37,951 bases of DNA from Bacillota bacterium (GCA_021811425.1 JAJZPA010000009.1:1-37951), one strand, 5' to 3'. Positions 25,216-35,935 are shown, counted from the first letter of the stretch. Numbers and translations are program-made. The notes: generated from the letters alone by a model not told the origin.

Positions 25216-26897
25216 GCCTGTATGAACGTATTGTCGAAATGATTGAGCGCAACCTGGCCCGTGCCGCTGAGCGGGCCAAAGCCGCCGGTGAATTGTCATT
25301 TGAGGGGCTGCCATCCTTTGTCCTGGAAGAACCTCGGGAACGGCAGCATGGCGATCTCGCTACGAACTTGGCTATGGTGTTGACTAAACAAGCGAAGCGT
25401 CCACCACGGGAGATCGCGGATATTTTGCTTAAGAATCTTGACACAAAAGAAACTTGGATTGAGGACTGGAGTATTGCCGGCCCGGGCTTTATTAATTTTC
25501 GCCTCAATCCGGATTGGCTTGCTCATGTGGTTGCGGAGATTCTGAGAGAAGGAGAGGATTATGGCAGGGTTCAATTAGGCCAAGGGGAAAAGGTTCAAGT
25601 TGAGTTCGTCAGCGCCAACCCGACAGGGCTTTTACACATGGGAAATGCCCGGGGGGCAGCTCTGGGGGATAGCCTTGCTTCCCTACTGGAGATGGCGGGT
25701 TATGAAGTCAGTCGGGAATTTTATATTAATGATGCGGGCAATCAGATTCACAACTTTGCCTTGTCCCTGGAAGCACGTTATTTACAACTACTCGGCCAGG
25801 ACGCTCCTATTCCTGAAGGAGGGTATCACGGGGAGGATCTTGTTGATACCATCAAAGGCCTGATTGCTCAAGACGGCGATAAATACCTGACACAGGAGCC
25901 GATCCTACGGCAGGAGTTCTTGGTGCGTTATGCTCTGGATGAGAAATTGCGGCACATTAAAGAAACCCTTAAAGAGTTTGGGGTGGAGTATGATGTCTGG
26001 TTCAACGAACAGTCTCTTCATGATTCCGGTTTTGTTCGGGCCACCATGGAGGAAATGGAGAAAAAGGGCTATATCTATGAAAAGGAAGGAGCTCTTTGGC
26101 TAAAATCTACGCTGTTTGGCGATGAGAAGGATGAAGTGGTGGTACGCAGCAATGGCACGCCAACGTATTTTGCGGCCGACATTGCCTATCATCGGAATAA
26201 ATTTGAGCGCGGCTTCAACCGGGTGATCAATATATGGGGCGCCGATCACCATGGCCATGTTGCTCGGATGAAAGGGGCCATAGAAGCGCTCGGTTTTAAT
26301 CCGGATGCCCTGCAGATTATCCTGATGCAGTTGGTTCGGCTCATCCAAAATGGAGAAGTCGTGCGTATGTCGAAGCGATCGGGACAATATATTACCTTGC
26401 GTGAGTTGATGGATGAGGTTGGCACAGATGCAGCCCGATTCTTCTTTATCCTGCGGGATCCCGACTCCACCGTTGAGTTTGATCTCGATCTCGCCCGATC
26501 CCAATCTGCGGACAACCCGGTCTATTATGTTCAATATGCCCATGCGCGCCTGTGCAGTATTTTGCGCCAGGCTCAAGAAACGCAAACGATCTTGCGCCTT
26601 CCAACGGGGGCCGAACTGAAGTTATTGCTGAATAGCCAGGAAGAGCGGGATCTCCTGAAAAAGCTGGCTGATTTTCCACGGGAGATAGCCTTAGCAGCCC
26701 GATTGTTGGAACCACATCGGCTGGCCCGCTATGTTCTGGATTTAGCCAGTCTGTTTCATACGTTTTACAACAGCCAACGGGTACTGGTCGAGGATGAAGG
26801 GTTACGTCAGGCTCGTCTCGGCCTCGTCAGAGGGACAAAACAGGTTTTGAACAATGTCCTGCGAATTCTTGGGGTGACAGCTCCCGAAAGGATGTAG
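25212..26897 (+). CDS. argS: arginyl-tRNA synthetase
   Basis: A 561-residue class Ia synthetase that charges tRNA-Arg. The N-terminal additional domain is followed by the HIGH-type signature NPTGLLHMGNARG (about residues 135-147) and the KMSKS-equivalent VRMSKRSG. The C-terminal anticodon-binding helices end in LRILGVTAPERM, the typical ArgRS terminus. AAGGAGGAGC precedes the ATG, inside the end of the DUF1934 gene. Confidence 0.97.
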   Translation: MSLYERIVEMIERNLARAAERAKAAGELSFEGLPSFVLEEPRERQHGDLATNLAMVLTKQAKRPPREIADILLKNLDTKETWIEDWSIAGPGFINFRLNPDWLAHVVAEILREGEDYGRVQLGQGEKVQVEFVSANPTGLLHMGNARGAALGDSLASLLEMAGYEVSREFYINDAGNQIHNFALSLEARYLQLLGQDAPIPEGGYHGEDLVDTIKGLIAQDGDKYLTQEPILRQEFLVRYALDEKLRHIKETLKEFGVEYDVWFNEQSLHDSGFVRATMEEMEKKGYIYEKEGALWLKSTLFGDEKDEVVVRSNGTPTYFAADIAYHRNKFERGFNRVINIWGADHHGHVARMKGAIEALGFNPDALQIILMQLVRLIQNGEVVRMSKRSGQYITLRELMDEVGTDAARFFFILRDPDSTVEFDLDLARSQSADNPVYYVQYAHARLCSILRQAQETQTILRLPTGAELKLLLNSQEERDLLKKLADFPREIALAARLLEPHRLARYVLDLASLFHTFYNSQRVLVEDEGLRQARLGLVRGTKQVLNNVLRILGVTAPERM

Positions 26898-26967
26898 GGA
26901 GAAGGAAAAATAAGGAAGAATAGAGAATATACCATTTAGTTTAGAGAATAGGAAAGGCGGTGGGATT

Positions 26968-27411
26968 TTGGCCCAACCTTTTGAACGGACACAAATCTCA
27001 GAAACGGACATCGCTCTGGAACTCTTGCAGGCCAACGGCAGGCCGATGTATTACCGGGATTTGATTGAGGGAGTGCTTTCCCGGCTGAAGCGATCCGCAG
27101 ATCCCCAGCATATGGCAGCGGTGTTGACTCAAATTAACCTGGATACCCGTTTTGCCTTTGCTGGGGAGGGTGAATGGGGTCTCAAAGTTTGGGTGCCTGC
27201 ACGTGGCACGAAGCGCATGCCTGCGATTACCCTGATGAACCGGTCCGTGGCCTACGATGATGAGGCCAAAGTGGATGCTGATGATGGGGATGCCAGCTAT
27301 ATTGATGACGAGGAGTTGGATGAGGATTTGCTGGAAGGCGAAGACGCCTTAGATGAGGAGGATGAGGGGAGTGAAGGAAGAGATGAGGAAGGCTGGGAAC
27401 AGCGGGATTAG
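26968..27411 (+). CDS. rpoE: RNA polymerase delta subunit
   Basis: A 147-residue RNA polymerase accessory subunit found in Firmicutes. Residues about 8-85 form the HARE-HTH globular domain (DIALELLQANGRPMYYRDLI). From about residue 95 the chain is a highly acidic Asp/Glu tail that displaces nucleic acid from the enzyme. The start is TTG at 26968, after AAGGCGGTGGG. Its position directly before pyrG is conserved across Firmicutes and supports the assignment. Confidence 0.9.
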   Translation: MAQPFERTQISETDIALELLQANGRPMYYRDLIEGVLSRLKRSADPQHMAAVLTQINLDTRFAFAGEGEWGLKVWVPARGTKRMPAITLMNRSVAYDDEAKVDADDGDASYIDDEELDEDLLEGEDALDEEDEGSEGRDEEGWEQRD

Positions 27412-27420
27412 CTTTCCAGC

Positions 27421-27449
27421 TTGACATGTCCAATCTATCAGGCTAGAAT
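27421..27449 (+). promoter_or_regulatory. sigma-A promoter of pyrG
   Basis: TTGACA (27421-27426), a 17-base spacer and TAGAAT (27444-27449), one mismatch from consensus overall. The transcript would start near 27456 and meet the leader terminator within about 15 bases, then pyrG at 27554. Confidence 0.7.
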
Positions 27450-27469
27450 AAAAAGTAAGAGAAAAATAG

Positions 27470-27501
27470 AGCTAGTGCGGCTATACGGACTAGCTTTTTT
27501 T
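27470..27501 (+). terminator. pyrG leader terminator (attenuator)
   Basis: AGCTAGTGCG pairs with CGGACTAGCT (one G-G mismatch) across GCTATA and runs into seven T and A. Because a good promoter lies upstream of it and pyrG downstream, it should act as an attenuator as well as the end of rpoE transcription. Confidence 0.85.
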
Positions 27502-27547
27502 ATGTCATAACCGGAGTCGATCGAATCCGTGGTTAGAGAAAGGATAG

Positions 27548-29158
<1,611 letters not shown>

Positions 29159-29615
29159 GCGAGGGAGCTAATGGGGTATCTGGGTTGGGAAATGACCCAC
29201 AGCGCCAGACTCACCCTATGAGCGAACAGACTAAACTATTTACTCGGCTCGGTTTCGGGAGGAGGGGTTCCTGGGGTGGGAATACTCCGCGGCACCACGC
29301 TCATCCGGATCGCTTGCAGATCAAACTTGCTGGTACAGGCTCGGTTAGGGGTCGAAGGGGTACTCACCAAATTCGCCATCGTCAGAGAATGACCTTCCGG
29401 CTGAGGATGTCCCGCCTATGAACCGAGCAGGGGAAGCCAGTTTGGCCTGAACGCGTCCAGGGTGAAACAGGTGCAGCTGAGCATCCCTACCCTGTAAGAA
29501 TGACTAAGACACCGCTTTTAGCGGCAAGACTGATAGATACAGGACATCCCAGTGGCCAAAAGGCTTATTGGGTTACATAAGAGTGACAAAGCACCAGGAA
29601 TGGAGGAGCGAGACC
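29159..29615 (+). other. 457-bp gene-free interval with extensive potential RNA structure
   Basis: No convincing ORF with a ribosome site exists between pyrG and the femAB-like gene. Many complementary segments are seen: GGGT/ACCC and TCTGG/CCAGA (29174-29216), ATGAGCG (29218-29224) with CGCTCAT (29298-29304), CCGCT/AGCGG (29512-29524), and an A4-loop hairpin at 29548-29572. A 9-base direct repeat GGCTCGGTT (29246-29254 and 29338-29346) can pair in either copy with AACCGAGC at 29421-29428. I could not match it to a T box, tmRNA, RNase P, SRP RNA or a riboswitch class. It may be an untranslated leader or an independent structured RNA, or merely decayed sequence. Confidence 0.4.
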
Positions 29616-30707
29616 ATGGCTTACGTCGCCAGATGGATCGATGAGACAGAGCGAAGGCGCTTTGATGATTTTGTGGCCGGTCACCCGAAGAGGCATGTCT
29701 TGCAGACCTGGGAATGGGGCGAAATTAAGAGCCGGACGGGTTGGCAGCCCTGGCGTTTGATTCTTGAGGAAAACGGGGAGATCGTGGCAGCGGTCTCCGT
29801 CTTGGAACGCAGACTGCCGGTGATCGGAATTCCCATCTTTTATGCTTCCAGGGGCCCGGTACTTGACCCACAGGATGAGCAATTATTTGATGCCGTGCTT
29901 CGCGAAATCCGCCAATTGGCTAAAAAACGCGGAGCTATCTTTTTAAAAGTGGATCCAGATATTCCATCACATGCCAAAGCGCTTGAGACGTATTTGCGTC
30001 GGCGGGGCTTTCGTCCGGCAGAGACTGGCAAAGGGTTTGAAGGTGTCCAGCCGAAATATGTCTTTCGTTTGGATATTGCTCCTGATGAACAGACGCTTAT
30101 GGCTCAGATGAATCAGAAGACCCGTTATAACATCCGTTTGGCCCAGAAGAAAGGAGTTACGATCCGCCGTGGTACGCGGGAGGACTTGCCGGCGTTTTAT
30201 CGGGTGTTAAAGGAGACGACCGAGCGCGACCAGTTTCTTGTGCGTGCGTATTCCTATTTTGAAGATATGTATGACAGCCTGGTTCCCTGGGGATTTGCTG
30301 AGTTGTTCATCGGTGAATATGAAGGGGAAATTATCGCGGGTACTTTAGCCTTTGCAATCGGGCAAACAGCCTGGTATATTTACGGAGCGTCTTCGAATGC
30401 TCATCGCAATGTGATGCCGAACACCTTGATTCAGTGGGAAATGATTCGTTGGGCTAAGTCGAGGGGCTGTACCCTTTATGATTTCCGCGGGGTTCCCGGA
30501 CCCTCTCAGTTGAGTGAAGATTCCCCCCTTTATGGGCTGTACCGTTTTAAGAAGGGGTTTAATGGTGAGTACACGGAGTTTATCGGGGAATGGGATTTAG
30601 TCTACCGCCCGGTAATCTATTTTCTTTGGATGCGGTTGGAGCCATTTTATTCTGATGTGATCAAAGGCTTGATCGGTAAGATTCGCAACCGCAATAAGGG
30701 TAAGTGA
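29616..30707 (+). CDS. FemA/FemB-family aminoacyltransferase (peptidoglycan bridge type)
   Basis: A 363-residue protein with two GNAT-like halves, of the FemABX family that adds amino acids from aminoacyl-tRNA to the lipid II stem peptide. Landmarks are LQTWEWGEIKSRTGW near residue 29, the KTRYNIRLAQKKGV segment near 170 and the C-terminal LYGLYRFKKGFNGEYTEFIG. The ATG at 29616 follows GGAGGAGCG; an in-frame start 16 codons upstream has no site. It is 27 bp before the alanine racemase gene, suggesting a joint role in wall precursor metabolism. The amino acid added is not predictable. Confidence 0.87.
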   Translation: MAYVARWIDETERRRFDDFVAGHPKRHVLQTWEWGEIKSRTGWQPWRLILEENGEIVAAVSVLERRLPVIGIPIFYASRGPVLDPQDEQLFDAVLREIRQLAKKRGAIFLKVDPDIPSHAKALETYLRRRGFRPAETGKGFEGVQPKYVFRLDIAPDEQTLMAQMNQKTRYNIRLAQKKGVTIRRGTREDLPAFYRVLKETTERDQFLVRAYSYFEDMYDSLVPWGFAELFIGEYEGEIIAGTLAFAIGQTAWYIYGASSNAHRNVMPNTLIQWEMIRWAKSRGCTLYDFRGVPGPSQLSEDSPLYGLYRFKKGFNGEYTEFIGEWDLVYRPVIYFLWMRLEPFYSDVIKGLIGKIRNRNKGK

Positions 30708-30734
30708 GATGGCGACGCCAGCGGGAGGAAGGTT

Positions 30735-31931
30735 ATGAACGGGGCTTGGATTGATGTGGATCTTGATGCGGTTCGTTCTAATTATCGCTCAGTTCTGGGC
30801 CTGTTACATCCCGGCGCGCGGGTCATGGCTGTGGTCAAAGCGGATGCCTATGGGCTCGGAGCCGTGGAAGTCGCCCGTACCTTGCAAGGAGAGGGTTGCT
30901 CGGCTTTTGCGGTGACCACGGTGGTGGAGGGGCTGCTTCTCCGGGAGCACGGCATTAAGGGGGTCATTCTTGTTCTTGGTCCGGCCGATCGGAACGAACT
31001 GCCTCAAGCGCTTACCGGGAGGTTGCATTTGACCCTGTCGAGCATAGCACAGCTAGAGGCTCTTCAGGACGTGGCGGAACAGATGGAGGTTAAGGCAGAG
31101 GTTCATCTGAAATTAGAAACGGGTATGGGGCGTACGGGCTTTTCGCCTGAGGAATTGCCCGAATTGGCCCGGTGTTTGCAAGACGCCCATTTTATCAAGG
31201 TGGAGGGTACTTATACCCATCTTGCCAGGGCTGGACAGAGGGATCAGGCTTATACGAAGAACCAATATGATCAGTTTATTGCCGATGTAAATGTTCTGGC
31301 AAAAGCAGGGATCGAACCGCGTTGGCAGCATGTTTGCAACAGTGCCGGGTTTTTGGATTATCCCGAGTGGCATTTGGATTTTGTTCGGGTAGGGACACTC
31401 TTGATTGGGCATTTGCCTGGATTGGGATTTCGGGGTCGGCTGACTCTGACCGATCCCTGGGCAGCTCGTTGTCGAATCATTTCCCTGCGTAAGGTTCCCC
31501 AAGGAACCCATGTGGGTTACCAGAGCGTTTATCGTACCAGGCGGGAAACTCAATTAGCGGTGATTCCTTTGGGGTATGCGGACGGCTTTGGGGTGGAGCC
31601 GCGCCTGATTCCCCAGGGACTTGTGGATCTATTAAAAATATTTATCAAGAACACCGCGCTGTGGCTGGGGTTTTCCCTTGGTCAAGATAAGCTCACTCTA
31701 AACGGCTATGTCGTGCGCGTGGCAGGGAAAATTGGCATGCAGCTGACGGTTTTGGATGTAGGTTTGCAAGCATGCCGCTTGGGAGATGTGGTTGAAGTTC
31801 CCCTACGTCGCGCTTCAGCTAATCCCCGTCTCCCGAGACGTTATTGGTCAGAAGGAAGAATATTGAGTGAACGATGCATGAAAGAAGGATTTTTGCTTCT
31901 AAGTCCAGAATATCCTACTTCAGCGGAGTGA
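30735..31931 (+). CDS. alr: alanine racemase
   Basis: A 398-residue fold-type III PLP enzyme interconverting L- and D-alanine for peptidoglycan. The PLP lysine lies in VVKADAYGLGAVEVA (about K35), with GMGRTGF, the catalytic-Tyr segment HVGYQSVYRT (typical form SYGRTY) and IPLGYADGF. Several normally conserved segments are altered: CNSAGFL replaces ANSAA, and AGKIGMQLT replaces GRISMDQ. It is therefore a divergent racemase, and another amino-acid racemase activity is possible. The ATG follows GGGAGGAAGG. It is coupled to the femAB-like gene upstream. Confidence 0.85.
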   Translation: MNGAWIDVDLDAVRSNYRSVLGLLHPGARVMAVVKADAYGLGAVEVARTLQGEGCSAFAVTTVVEGLLLREHGIKGVILVLGPADRNELPQALTGRLHLTLSSIAQLEALQDVAEQMEVKAEVHLKLETGMGRTGFSPEELPELARCLQDAHFIKVEGTYTHLARAGQRDQAYTKNQYDQFIADVNVLAKAGIEPRWQHVCNSAGFLDYPEWHLDFVRVGTLLIGHLPGLGFRGRLTLTDPWAARCRIISLRKVPQGTHVGYQSVYRTRRETQLAVIPLGYADGFGVEPRLIPQGLVDLLKIFIKNTALWLGFSLGQDKLTLNGYVVRVAGKIGMQLTVLDVGLQACRLGDVVEVPLRRASANPRLPRRYWSEGRILSERCMKEGFLLLSPEYPTSAE

Positions 31932-31982
31932 GAGAACCAGAAACAAGGCTTACAGAACCATGGGCTGAAAGGGATGACTTAA

Positions 31983-32354
31983 GTGGCGAAGATTCTGGTG
32001 GTTGATGATCAACTGGGTGTAAGACGCCTCCTCTATGAAACGTTCCGTGAGAACCAACATGATGTAAAAATGGCAGCCAACGGAATGGAAGCACTGGAAT
32101 TAGCAAAAACGTTTAATCCGGATCTGATATTAATGGACATGAAAATGCCGGGAATGAGCGGTATCGAAACGCTCCGGCAAATGAGGGCTATGAATTTAAT
32201 GACCCAGGTTATCTTAATGACCGCCTACGGAGACCTACATAATATGACACAAGCCGAAGAATTAGGGATTATTCATTATTTGACCAAGCCGTTTGATCTT
32301 TTTGAGCTGCGGGACAAAGTAGCAGAAATCTTAGTGGCCCAAGAATCGAAATGA
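31983..32354 (+). CDS. spo0F: sporulation response regulator Spo0F
   Basis: A 123-residue stand-alone receiver domain with no output domain. Acidic pocket DD (residues 9-10), phospho-acceptor Asp in LILMDMKMPG (about D54), the Thr in ILMTAYG and the Lys in LTKPFD are all present. Length and the pyrG-spo0F-fba neighbourhood match B. subtilis Spo0F, the phosphorelay intermediate between sporulation kinases and Spo0B/Spo0A. In clostridial relatives lacking a full phosphorelay its role may differ. The start is GTG at 31983. A strong terminator follows. Confidence 0.85.
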   Translation: MAKILVVDDQLGVRRLLYETFRENQHDVKMAANGMEALELAKTFNPDLILMDMKMPGMSGIETLRQMRAMNLMTQVILMTAYGDLHNMTQAEELGIIHYLTKPFDLFELRDKVAEILVAQESK

Positions 32355-32364
32355 AGGGACAGAT

Positions 32365-32414
32365 CTCCTTTTCCGCAAATGAGACAGGGAATGAAGCGGA
32401 AAAGGAGTTTTTTT
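32365..32414 (+). terminator. spo0F terminator
   Basis: CTCCTTTTCCGC (32365-32376) pairs perfectly with GCGGAAAAGGAG (32396-32407), and TTTTTTTATTT follows. Confidence 0.92.
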
Positions 32415-32448
32415 ATTTGAATGATAGTTTTTACGGCTAGGCTAGATG

Positions 32449-32478
32449 AATTCAATTTGTTGGCAGGAAAATTCAATT
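32449..32478. repeat. 9-bp direct repeat spaced two helical turns
   Basis: AATTCAATT occurs at 32449-32457 and again at 32470-32478, 21 bp apart, in the short region between the spo0F terminator and the cysteine-rich gene. The spacing would suit a dimeric DNA-binding protein; no regulator is identified. Confidence 0.35.
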
Positions 32479-32515
32479 GAGTGCCGAAGTATATGCTAGA
32501 GAGGGGTGAAAGTCG

Positions 32516-33196
32516 ATGATTCTAGCAACCCATGCTACGGTAGCCATTCAGTGTCCCCGGTGCGGGCAGTTGGAATTTCAGGCGCTTTCGCTCTTTGCCT
32601 TTTCGGGCCGAGAACGGGTTAATTTGTCTTGTGAATGCGGTGCGCCGCTCTTGGCTATGGCGAGTCGTGATAGGCGGCAGTTCAATATAGCGTACCAATG
32701 CGTCTTTTGCGGGGATACGCATTACTTGCGCGTGAACCGTAAGGTGATCTGGGGTAAAGAAGTGATGCCGCTCGTCTGTTCAGAAATGGAATCTGCCGTT
32801 GGTTTTATCGGTCCGAAACAAAGAGTTGCTCAGGCCTATCAAGAACGCGAAAAGTCCATCGGAGAACTCGCTGCTGAGCTGGGTTATGAAGAGGAATTTG
32901 AAAATCCGGAAGTGATGCTGACGATCCTCGACCATTTGCATCAATTGGCCAAGGATGGATTGCTTGGCTGCGGCTGCGGCAATCGCCAGCTTTCTTTTGA
33001 ATTGTTGCCTGATCAGATTGAGCTTTCTTGCGAATATTGTGAAGCTCTCGGAATTATTCATGCTGACAGTCCTGAGAATATTCGCCCCATAGAAGGAATG
33101 ACATCGCTCTATTTGGAAGAGAATAAAACATGGGAAATAAATCGCCCTGCCCGGGCCCAGCATTTAGCCAAAACTAAGGAGGAGGAGCGTTTATGA
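32516..33196 (+). CDS. uncharacterised cysteine-rich (zinc-ribbon-like) protein
   Basis: I do not recognise a characterised family. The 226-residue protein is soluble and contains paired-cysteine knuckles: CPRCG (about residue 13), CECG (39), CVFCG (62), CGCG (about 152) and CEYC (about 171). It suggests two or more zinc-binding ribbons separated by an acidic helical segment (residues about 105-145). The ATG at 32516 follows GAGGGGTGAAAG. Its stop overlaps the fba start (ATGA), so it is translationally coupled to fructose-bisphosphate aldolase. Confidence 0.75.
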   Translation: MILATHATVAIQCPRCGQLEFQALSLFAFSGRERVNLSCECGAPLLAMASRDRRQFNIAYQCVFCGDTHYLRVNRKVIWGKEVMPLVCSEMESAVGFIGPKQRVAQAYQEREKSIGELAAELGYEEEFENPEVMLTILDHLHQLAKDGLLGCGCGNRQLSFELLPDQIELSCEYCEALGIIHADSPENIRPIEGMTSLYLEENKTWEINRPARAQHLAKTKEEERL

Positions 33197-34047
33197 GTTT
33201 AGTTTCTGTCGCGGAGCTTTTGCTCCAGGCACAGAAGGGAAAGTATGCCGTTGGAGCCTTTAACTGCAATAATATGGAGATTGTTCAGGCGATTGTGGCG
33301 GCGGCTGAAGCAGAACAGTCCCCGGTTATTGTCCAGGCTAGTCAAGGTGCTATTAAATATGCCGGTATTGAGTACATTTCCGCTCTGACCCGTCTAGCCG
33401 CAGAAAAGGCGTCCGTTCCGGTGGCCTTGCATTTAGATCACGGGACAAGTTTTGCTCAGGTTATGCAGTGTGTACATAGCGGGTTTACCTCTGTGATGAT
33501 CGATGGTTCCAAACACCGTTTAGAAGACAATATTGCCTTGACGAACAAGGTGATTGAAGCCGTGCGCCCGCTGGGTATCTCGGTCGAAGCGGAGCTGGGC
33601 AAGATCGGCGGCACAGAAGATGATATCTCGGTTTCCGAGCGGGATTCCTTGTTTACGGATCCGGGAGAGGCGGAGCGTTTTATGCAAGAAACGGGTGTTG
33701 ATTCCTTGGCTGTGGCCATTGGGACGGCCCATGGGCAGTACAAAGGGACTCCGAAGCTTGATTTTGACCGCTTGGCAAAAATCAAGGAACGGGTCGCGGT
33801 GCCTCTGGTATTGCACGGTTCTTCAGGGGTGCCTGATGAGGCCGTTCGCGAGGCTATCAGGTTAGGTGTATGCAAGGTGAACATCGATACGAACATTCGG
33901 GAAGCCTTTGTCTTGGCGGCTCGTCAAGTATTAGAGGCAAATCCCAAAGAAATTGATCCGCGCAAGATGCTGGGGCCTGCACGTGACGGAGCCATCCATA
34001 TTATTCGGGAGAAGATTCGGGTGTTCGGGAGTTCTGGAAAGGCGTAA
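33193..34047 (+). CDS. fba: class II fructose-1,6-bisphosphate aldolase
   Basis: A 284-residue zinc-dependent aldolase of glycolysis and gluconeogenesis. Motifs seen are FNCNNMEIVQA (about residues 22-32), the zinc-binding HLDHGTSF (about 80-87), IDGS, GTAHGQYKG, the zinc His in LHGSSGVPDE and KVNIDTN for phosphate binding. GGAGGAGCG precedes the ATG, which overlaps the upstream stop. It is followed by a transaldolase-like gene. Confidence 0.95.
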   Translation: MSLVSVAELLLQAQKGKYAVGAFNCNNMEIVQAIVAAAEAEQSPVIVQASQGAIKYAGIEYISALTRLAAEKASVPVALHLDHGTSFAQVMQCVHSGFTSVMIDGSKHRLEDNIALTNKVIEAVRPLGISVEAELGKIGGTEDDISVSERDSLFTDPGEAERFMQETGVDSLAVAIGTAHGQYKGTPKLDFDRLAKIKERVAVPLVLHGSSGVPDEAVREAIRLGVCKVNIDTNIREAFVLAARQVLEANPKEIDPRKMLGPARDGAIHIIREKIRVFGSSGKA

Positions 34048-34097
34048 GTGAGGTCTTAGTATGACCAAAAGGGTTGCTACGGAAAGGTGAAGTGAAG

Positions 34098-34751
34098 ATG
34101 AAGTTTTTTCTCGATTCAGCGAACATGGATGAGATACGCGAAGCCTGGAATATGGGTGTTATTGCCGGGATAACGACAAATCCTAGCTTAGTTGCCAAGG
34201 AAGGGAAGAATTTCCACGAATTGCTCCGTGCGGTTGTGGGCATCGTGGATGGTCCTATTAGTGCAGAGGTTATTGCCCTGGATGAGTTGGGCATGCTCAC
34301 GGAAGCTCGGGCTCTTGCGGCCATGAACTCAAATATTGTCGTCAAGATCCCGATGACAATGGAAGGTTTGAAGGCTGTTAAGGTTTTGGCAGCCGAAGGA
34401 ATCCATACGAATGTTACGCTTGTCTTTAGTGCCATACAAGCGCTTTTGGCCGCGCGTGCCGGGGCCAGTTATGTGAGCCCGTTTCTGGGACGTTTAGATG
34501 ATATCGGGGAAGATGGATTAAACCTTGTAGCGGACATCTGTGATATTTTTGAGGTGCATGGGATCGAAACGAAGGTGATCGCAGCCAGTATCCGCAATCC
34601 GGTTCATGTCCTGGAAGCGGCAAAGCTTGGCAGTGATTACGCTACGGTTCCCTTTGCCGTTCTCAAACAACTGTTTAGGCATCCGCTGACAGATGCCGGC
34701 ATTGAGAGGTTCTTAGCGGATTGGAAGAAGTTAAATCCGTCAACTAACTAG
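34098..34751 (+). CDS. tal: transaldolase / fructose-6-phosphate aldolase family (TalC/MipB type)
   Basis: A 217-residue short-type transaldolase, a (beta/alpha)8 class I aldolase using a Schiff-base Lys, visible in [16 protein letters not shown] (about K82). The FLDSAN start and GITTNPSL motif are typical. The ATG at 34098 is chosen because GGTGAAGTGAAG precedes it and FLDSAN begins at residue 4; an in-frame ATG eight codons earlier is rejected. Members transfer dihydroxyacetone or only cleave fructose 6-phosphate. The position between fba and glpX supports a role in sugar-phosphate exchange. Confidence 0.92.
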   Translation: MKFFLDSANMDEIREAWNMGVIAGITTNPSLVAKEGKNFHELLRAVVGIVDGPISAEVIALDELGMLTEARALAAMNSNIVVKIPMTMEGLKAVKVLAAEGIHTNVTLVFSAIQALLAARAGASYVSPFLGRLDDIGEDGLNLVADICDIFEVHGIETKVIAASIRNPVHVLEAAKLGSDYATVPFAVLKQLFRHPLTDAGIERFLADWKKLNPSTN

Positions 34752-34777
34752 TTTCAGGGCTTAATGAACCTAAAGAA

Positions 34778-34805
34778 CGGCACCGTATGAGCGGTGCTGT
34801 TTTTA
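34778..34805 (+). terminator. terminator after fba-tal
   Basis: CGGCACCG (34778-34785) pairs with CGGTGCTG (34792-34799), one G-T pair, and is followed by TTTTT. Confidence 0.88.
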
Positions 34806-34825
34806 TGCGAGGCTCAAATTTAGGC

Positions 34826-34854
34826 TTGAAGGCTGTGAAAAAGTATGGCACAAT
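34826..34854 (+). promoter_or_regulatory. promoter of glpX
   Basis: TTGAAG (34826-34831), 17 bases, CACAAT (34849-34854), located between the fba-tal terminator and glpX. Confidence 0.5.
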
Positions 34855-34899
34855 AAAAAGGAAATCAATAAATATGACACACTATTAGGGGGCGGGGAT

Positions 34900-35874
34900 T
34901 TGGAAAGAGAATTAACCATGGAGTTTGCTCGGGTAACGGAAGCGGCAGCTCTGGCTTCGGCCCGTTGGGTAGGCCGTGGCAATAAAGAAGCAGCAGATGA
35001 TGCGGCAGTAGAAGCGATGCGTTCGGTATTTGATACGATTCGGATGAACGGAACGGTCGTGATCGGTGAAGGGGAGATGGATGAGGCTCCGATGCTTTAC
35101 ATTGGGGAGCGTTTAGGGGGTGGAGATGGCCCGACACTCGATGTGGCCGTCGATCCGCTGGAGGGGACAAATATCGTTGCCAAGGGTTTGACGGGGGCGA
35201 TCGCTGTGGTGGCTATTGCCAAACAAGGTGGGCTTTTGCATGCCCCAGACATGTACATGGATAAGATCGCGGTTGGCCCTGCGGCCAAAGGATGCATCCA
35301 CTTAGATGCTCCGGTAAAGGATAATTTGGCTAATGTAGCTAAGGCACTGCATAAGAGCATGGACGACCTGACGGTCGTTATTTTGGATCGCCCGCGGCAT
35401 CAACAGCTTATTCAAGACGTACGTGCGTGCGGGGCGAGGATTCGCTTGATTTCCGACGGAGATGTTTCGCCCGCAGTCGCTTGTGCTTTTGAAGGGACAG
35501 GAGTTGATATCATGATGGGGGTTGGTGGCGCACCGGAGGGGGTTTTGGCTGCAGCTGCTTTGCGCTGCATGGGCGGAGAGATGCAAGGGCGTCTGTGGCC
35601 GGAAAACGAAGAGGATGTTACCCGGGCTAAGACCTTAGGAATTGAAGACGTCCAAAAGCTCTTAACCCTTGATGATTTAGCCAGAAGTGATGATGTTTTT
35701 TTTGCTGCAACCGGCATCACGGAAGGGCATCTCTTGAGGGGAGTGACCTTCACAGCGCTTGGGGCTATGACGCACACGGTGGTTATGCGCGGTAAAACCG
35801 GAACGGTTCGCTTTATTGAAGCGCGGCATAGTTTTGATAAAAAGCCGAAATATGCCATGAAGGGTGTATTCTAA
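34900..35874 (+). CDS. glpX: class II fructose-1,6-bisphosphatase GlpX
   Basis: A 324-residue metal-dependent phosphatase of gluconeogenesis. Motifs typical of GlpX are [17 protein letters not shown] (about residues 26-42), [14 protein letters not shown], the metal site [11 protein letters not shown] and [15 protein letters not shown]. The start is TTG at 34900 after GGGGCGGGG. With fba upstream it forms a glycolysis/gluconeogenesis neighbourhood, but it has its own promoter. Confidence 0.95.
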   Translation: MERELTMEFARVTEAAALASARWVGRGNKEAADDAAVEAMRSVFDTIRMNGTVVIGEGEMDEAPMLYIGERLGGGDGPTLDVAVDPLEGTNIVAKGLTGAIAVVAIAKQGGLLHAPDMYMDKIAVGPAAKGCIHLDAPVKDNLANVAKALHKSMDDLTVVILDRPRHQQLIQDVRACGARIRLISDGDVSPAVACAFEGTGVDIMMGVGGAPEGVLAAAALRCMGGEMQGRLWPENEEDVTRAKTLGIEDVQKLLTLDDLARSDDVFFAATGITEGHLLRGVTFTALGAMTHTVVMRGKTGTVRFIEARHSFDKKPKYAMKGVF

Positions 35875-35905
35875 ACGGTTAATTTTTTTCAATCGCTAAT
35901 TGCTC

Positions 35906-35935
35906 TTGACCAAGGATTAGCAGACGTGTTAAAAT
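35906..35935 (+). promoter_or_regulatory. promoter of rpmE
   Basis: TTGACC (35906-35911), 18 bases, TAAAAT (35930-35935). It is directly upstream of the rpmE ribosome site. Confidence 0.55.

Noticed and set aside
29221-29421. 67-codon Arg-rich ORF in the gap after pyrG
   Set aside because: No ribosome binding site, composition unlike the neighbouring proteins, and it lies in a region dominated by complementary segments.
29159-29615. T-box leader, tmRNA, RNase P or SRP RNA
   Set aside because: The diagnostic conserved segments, such as the T-box AAGGGTGG-type motif and the tmRNA or SRP cores, are not present.
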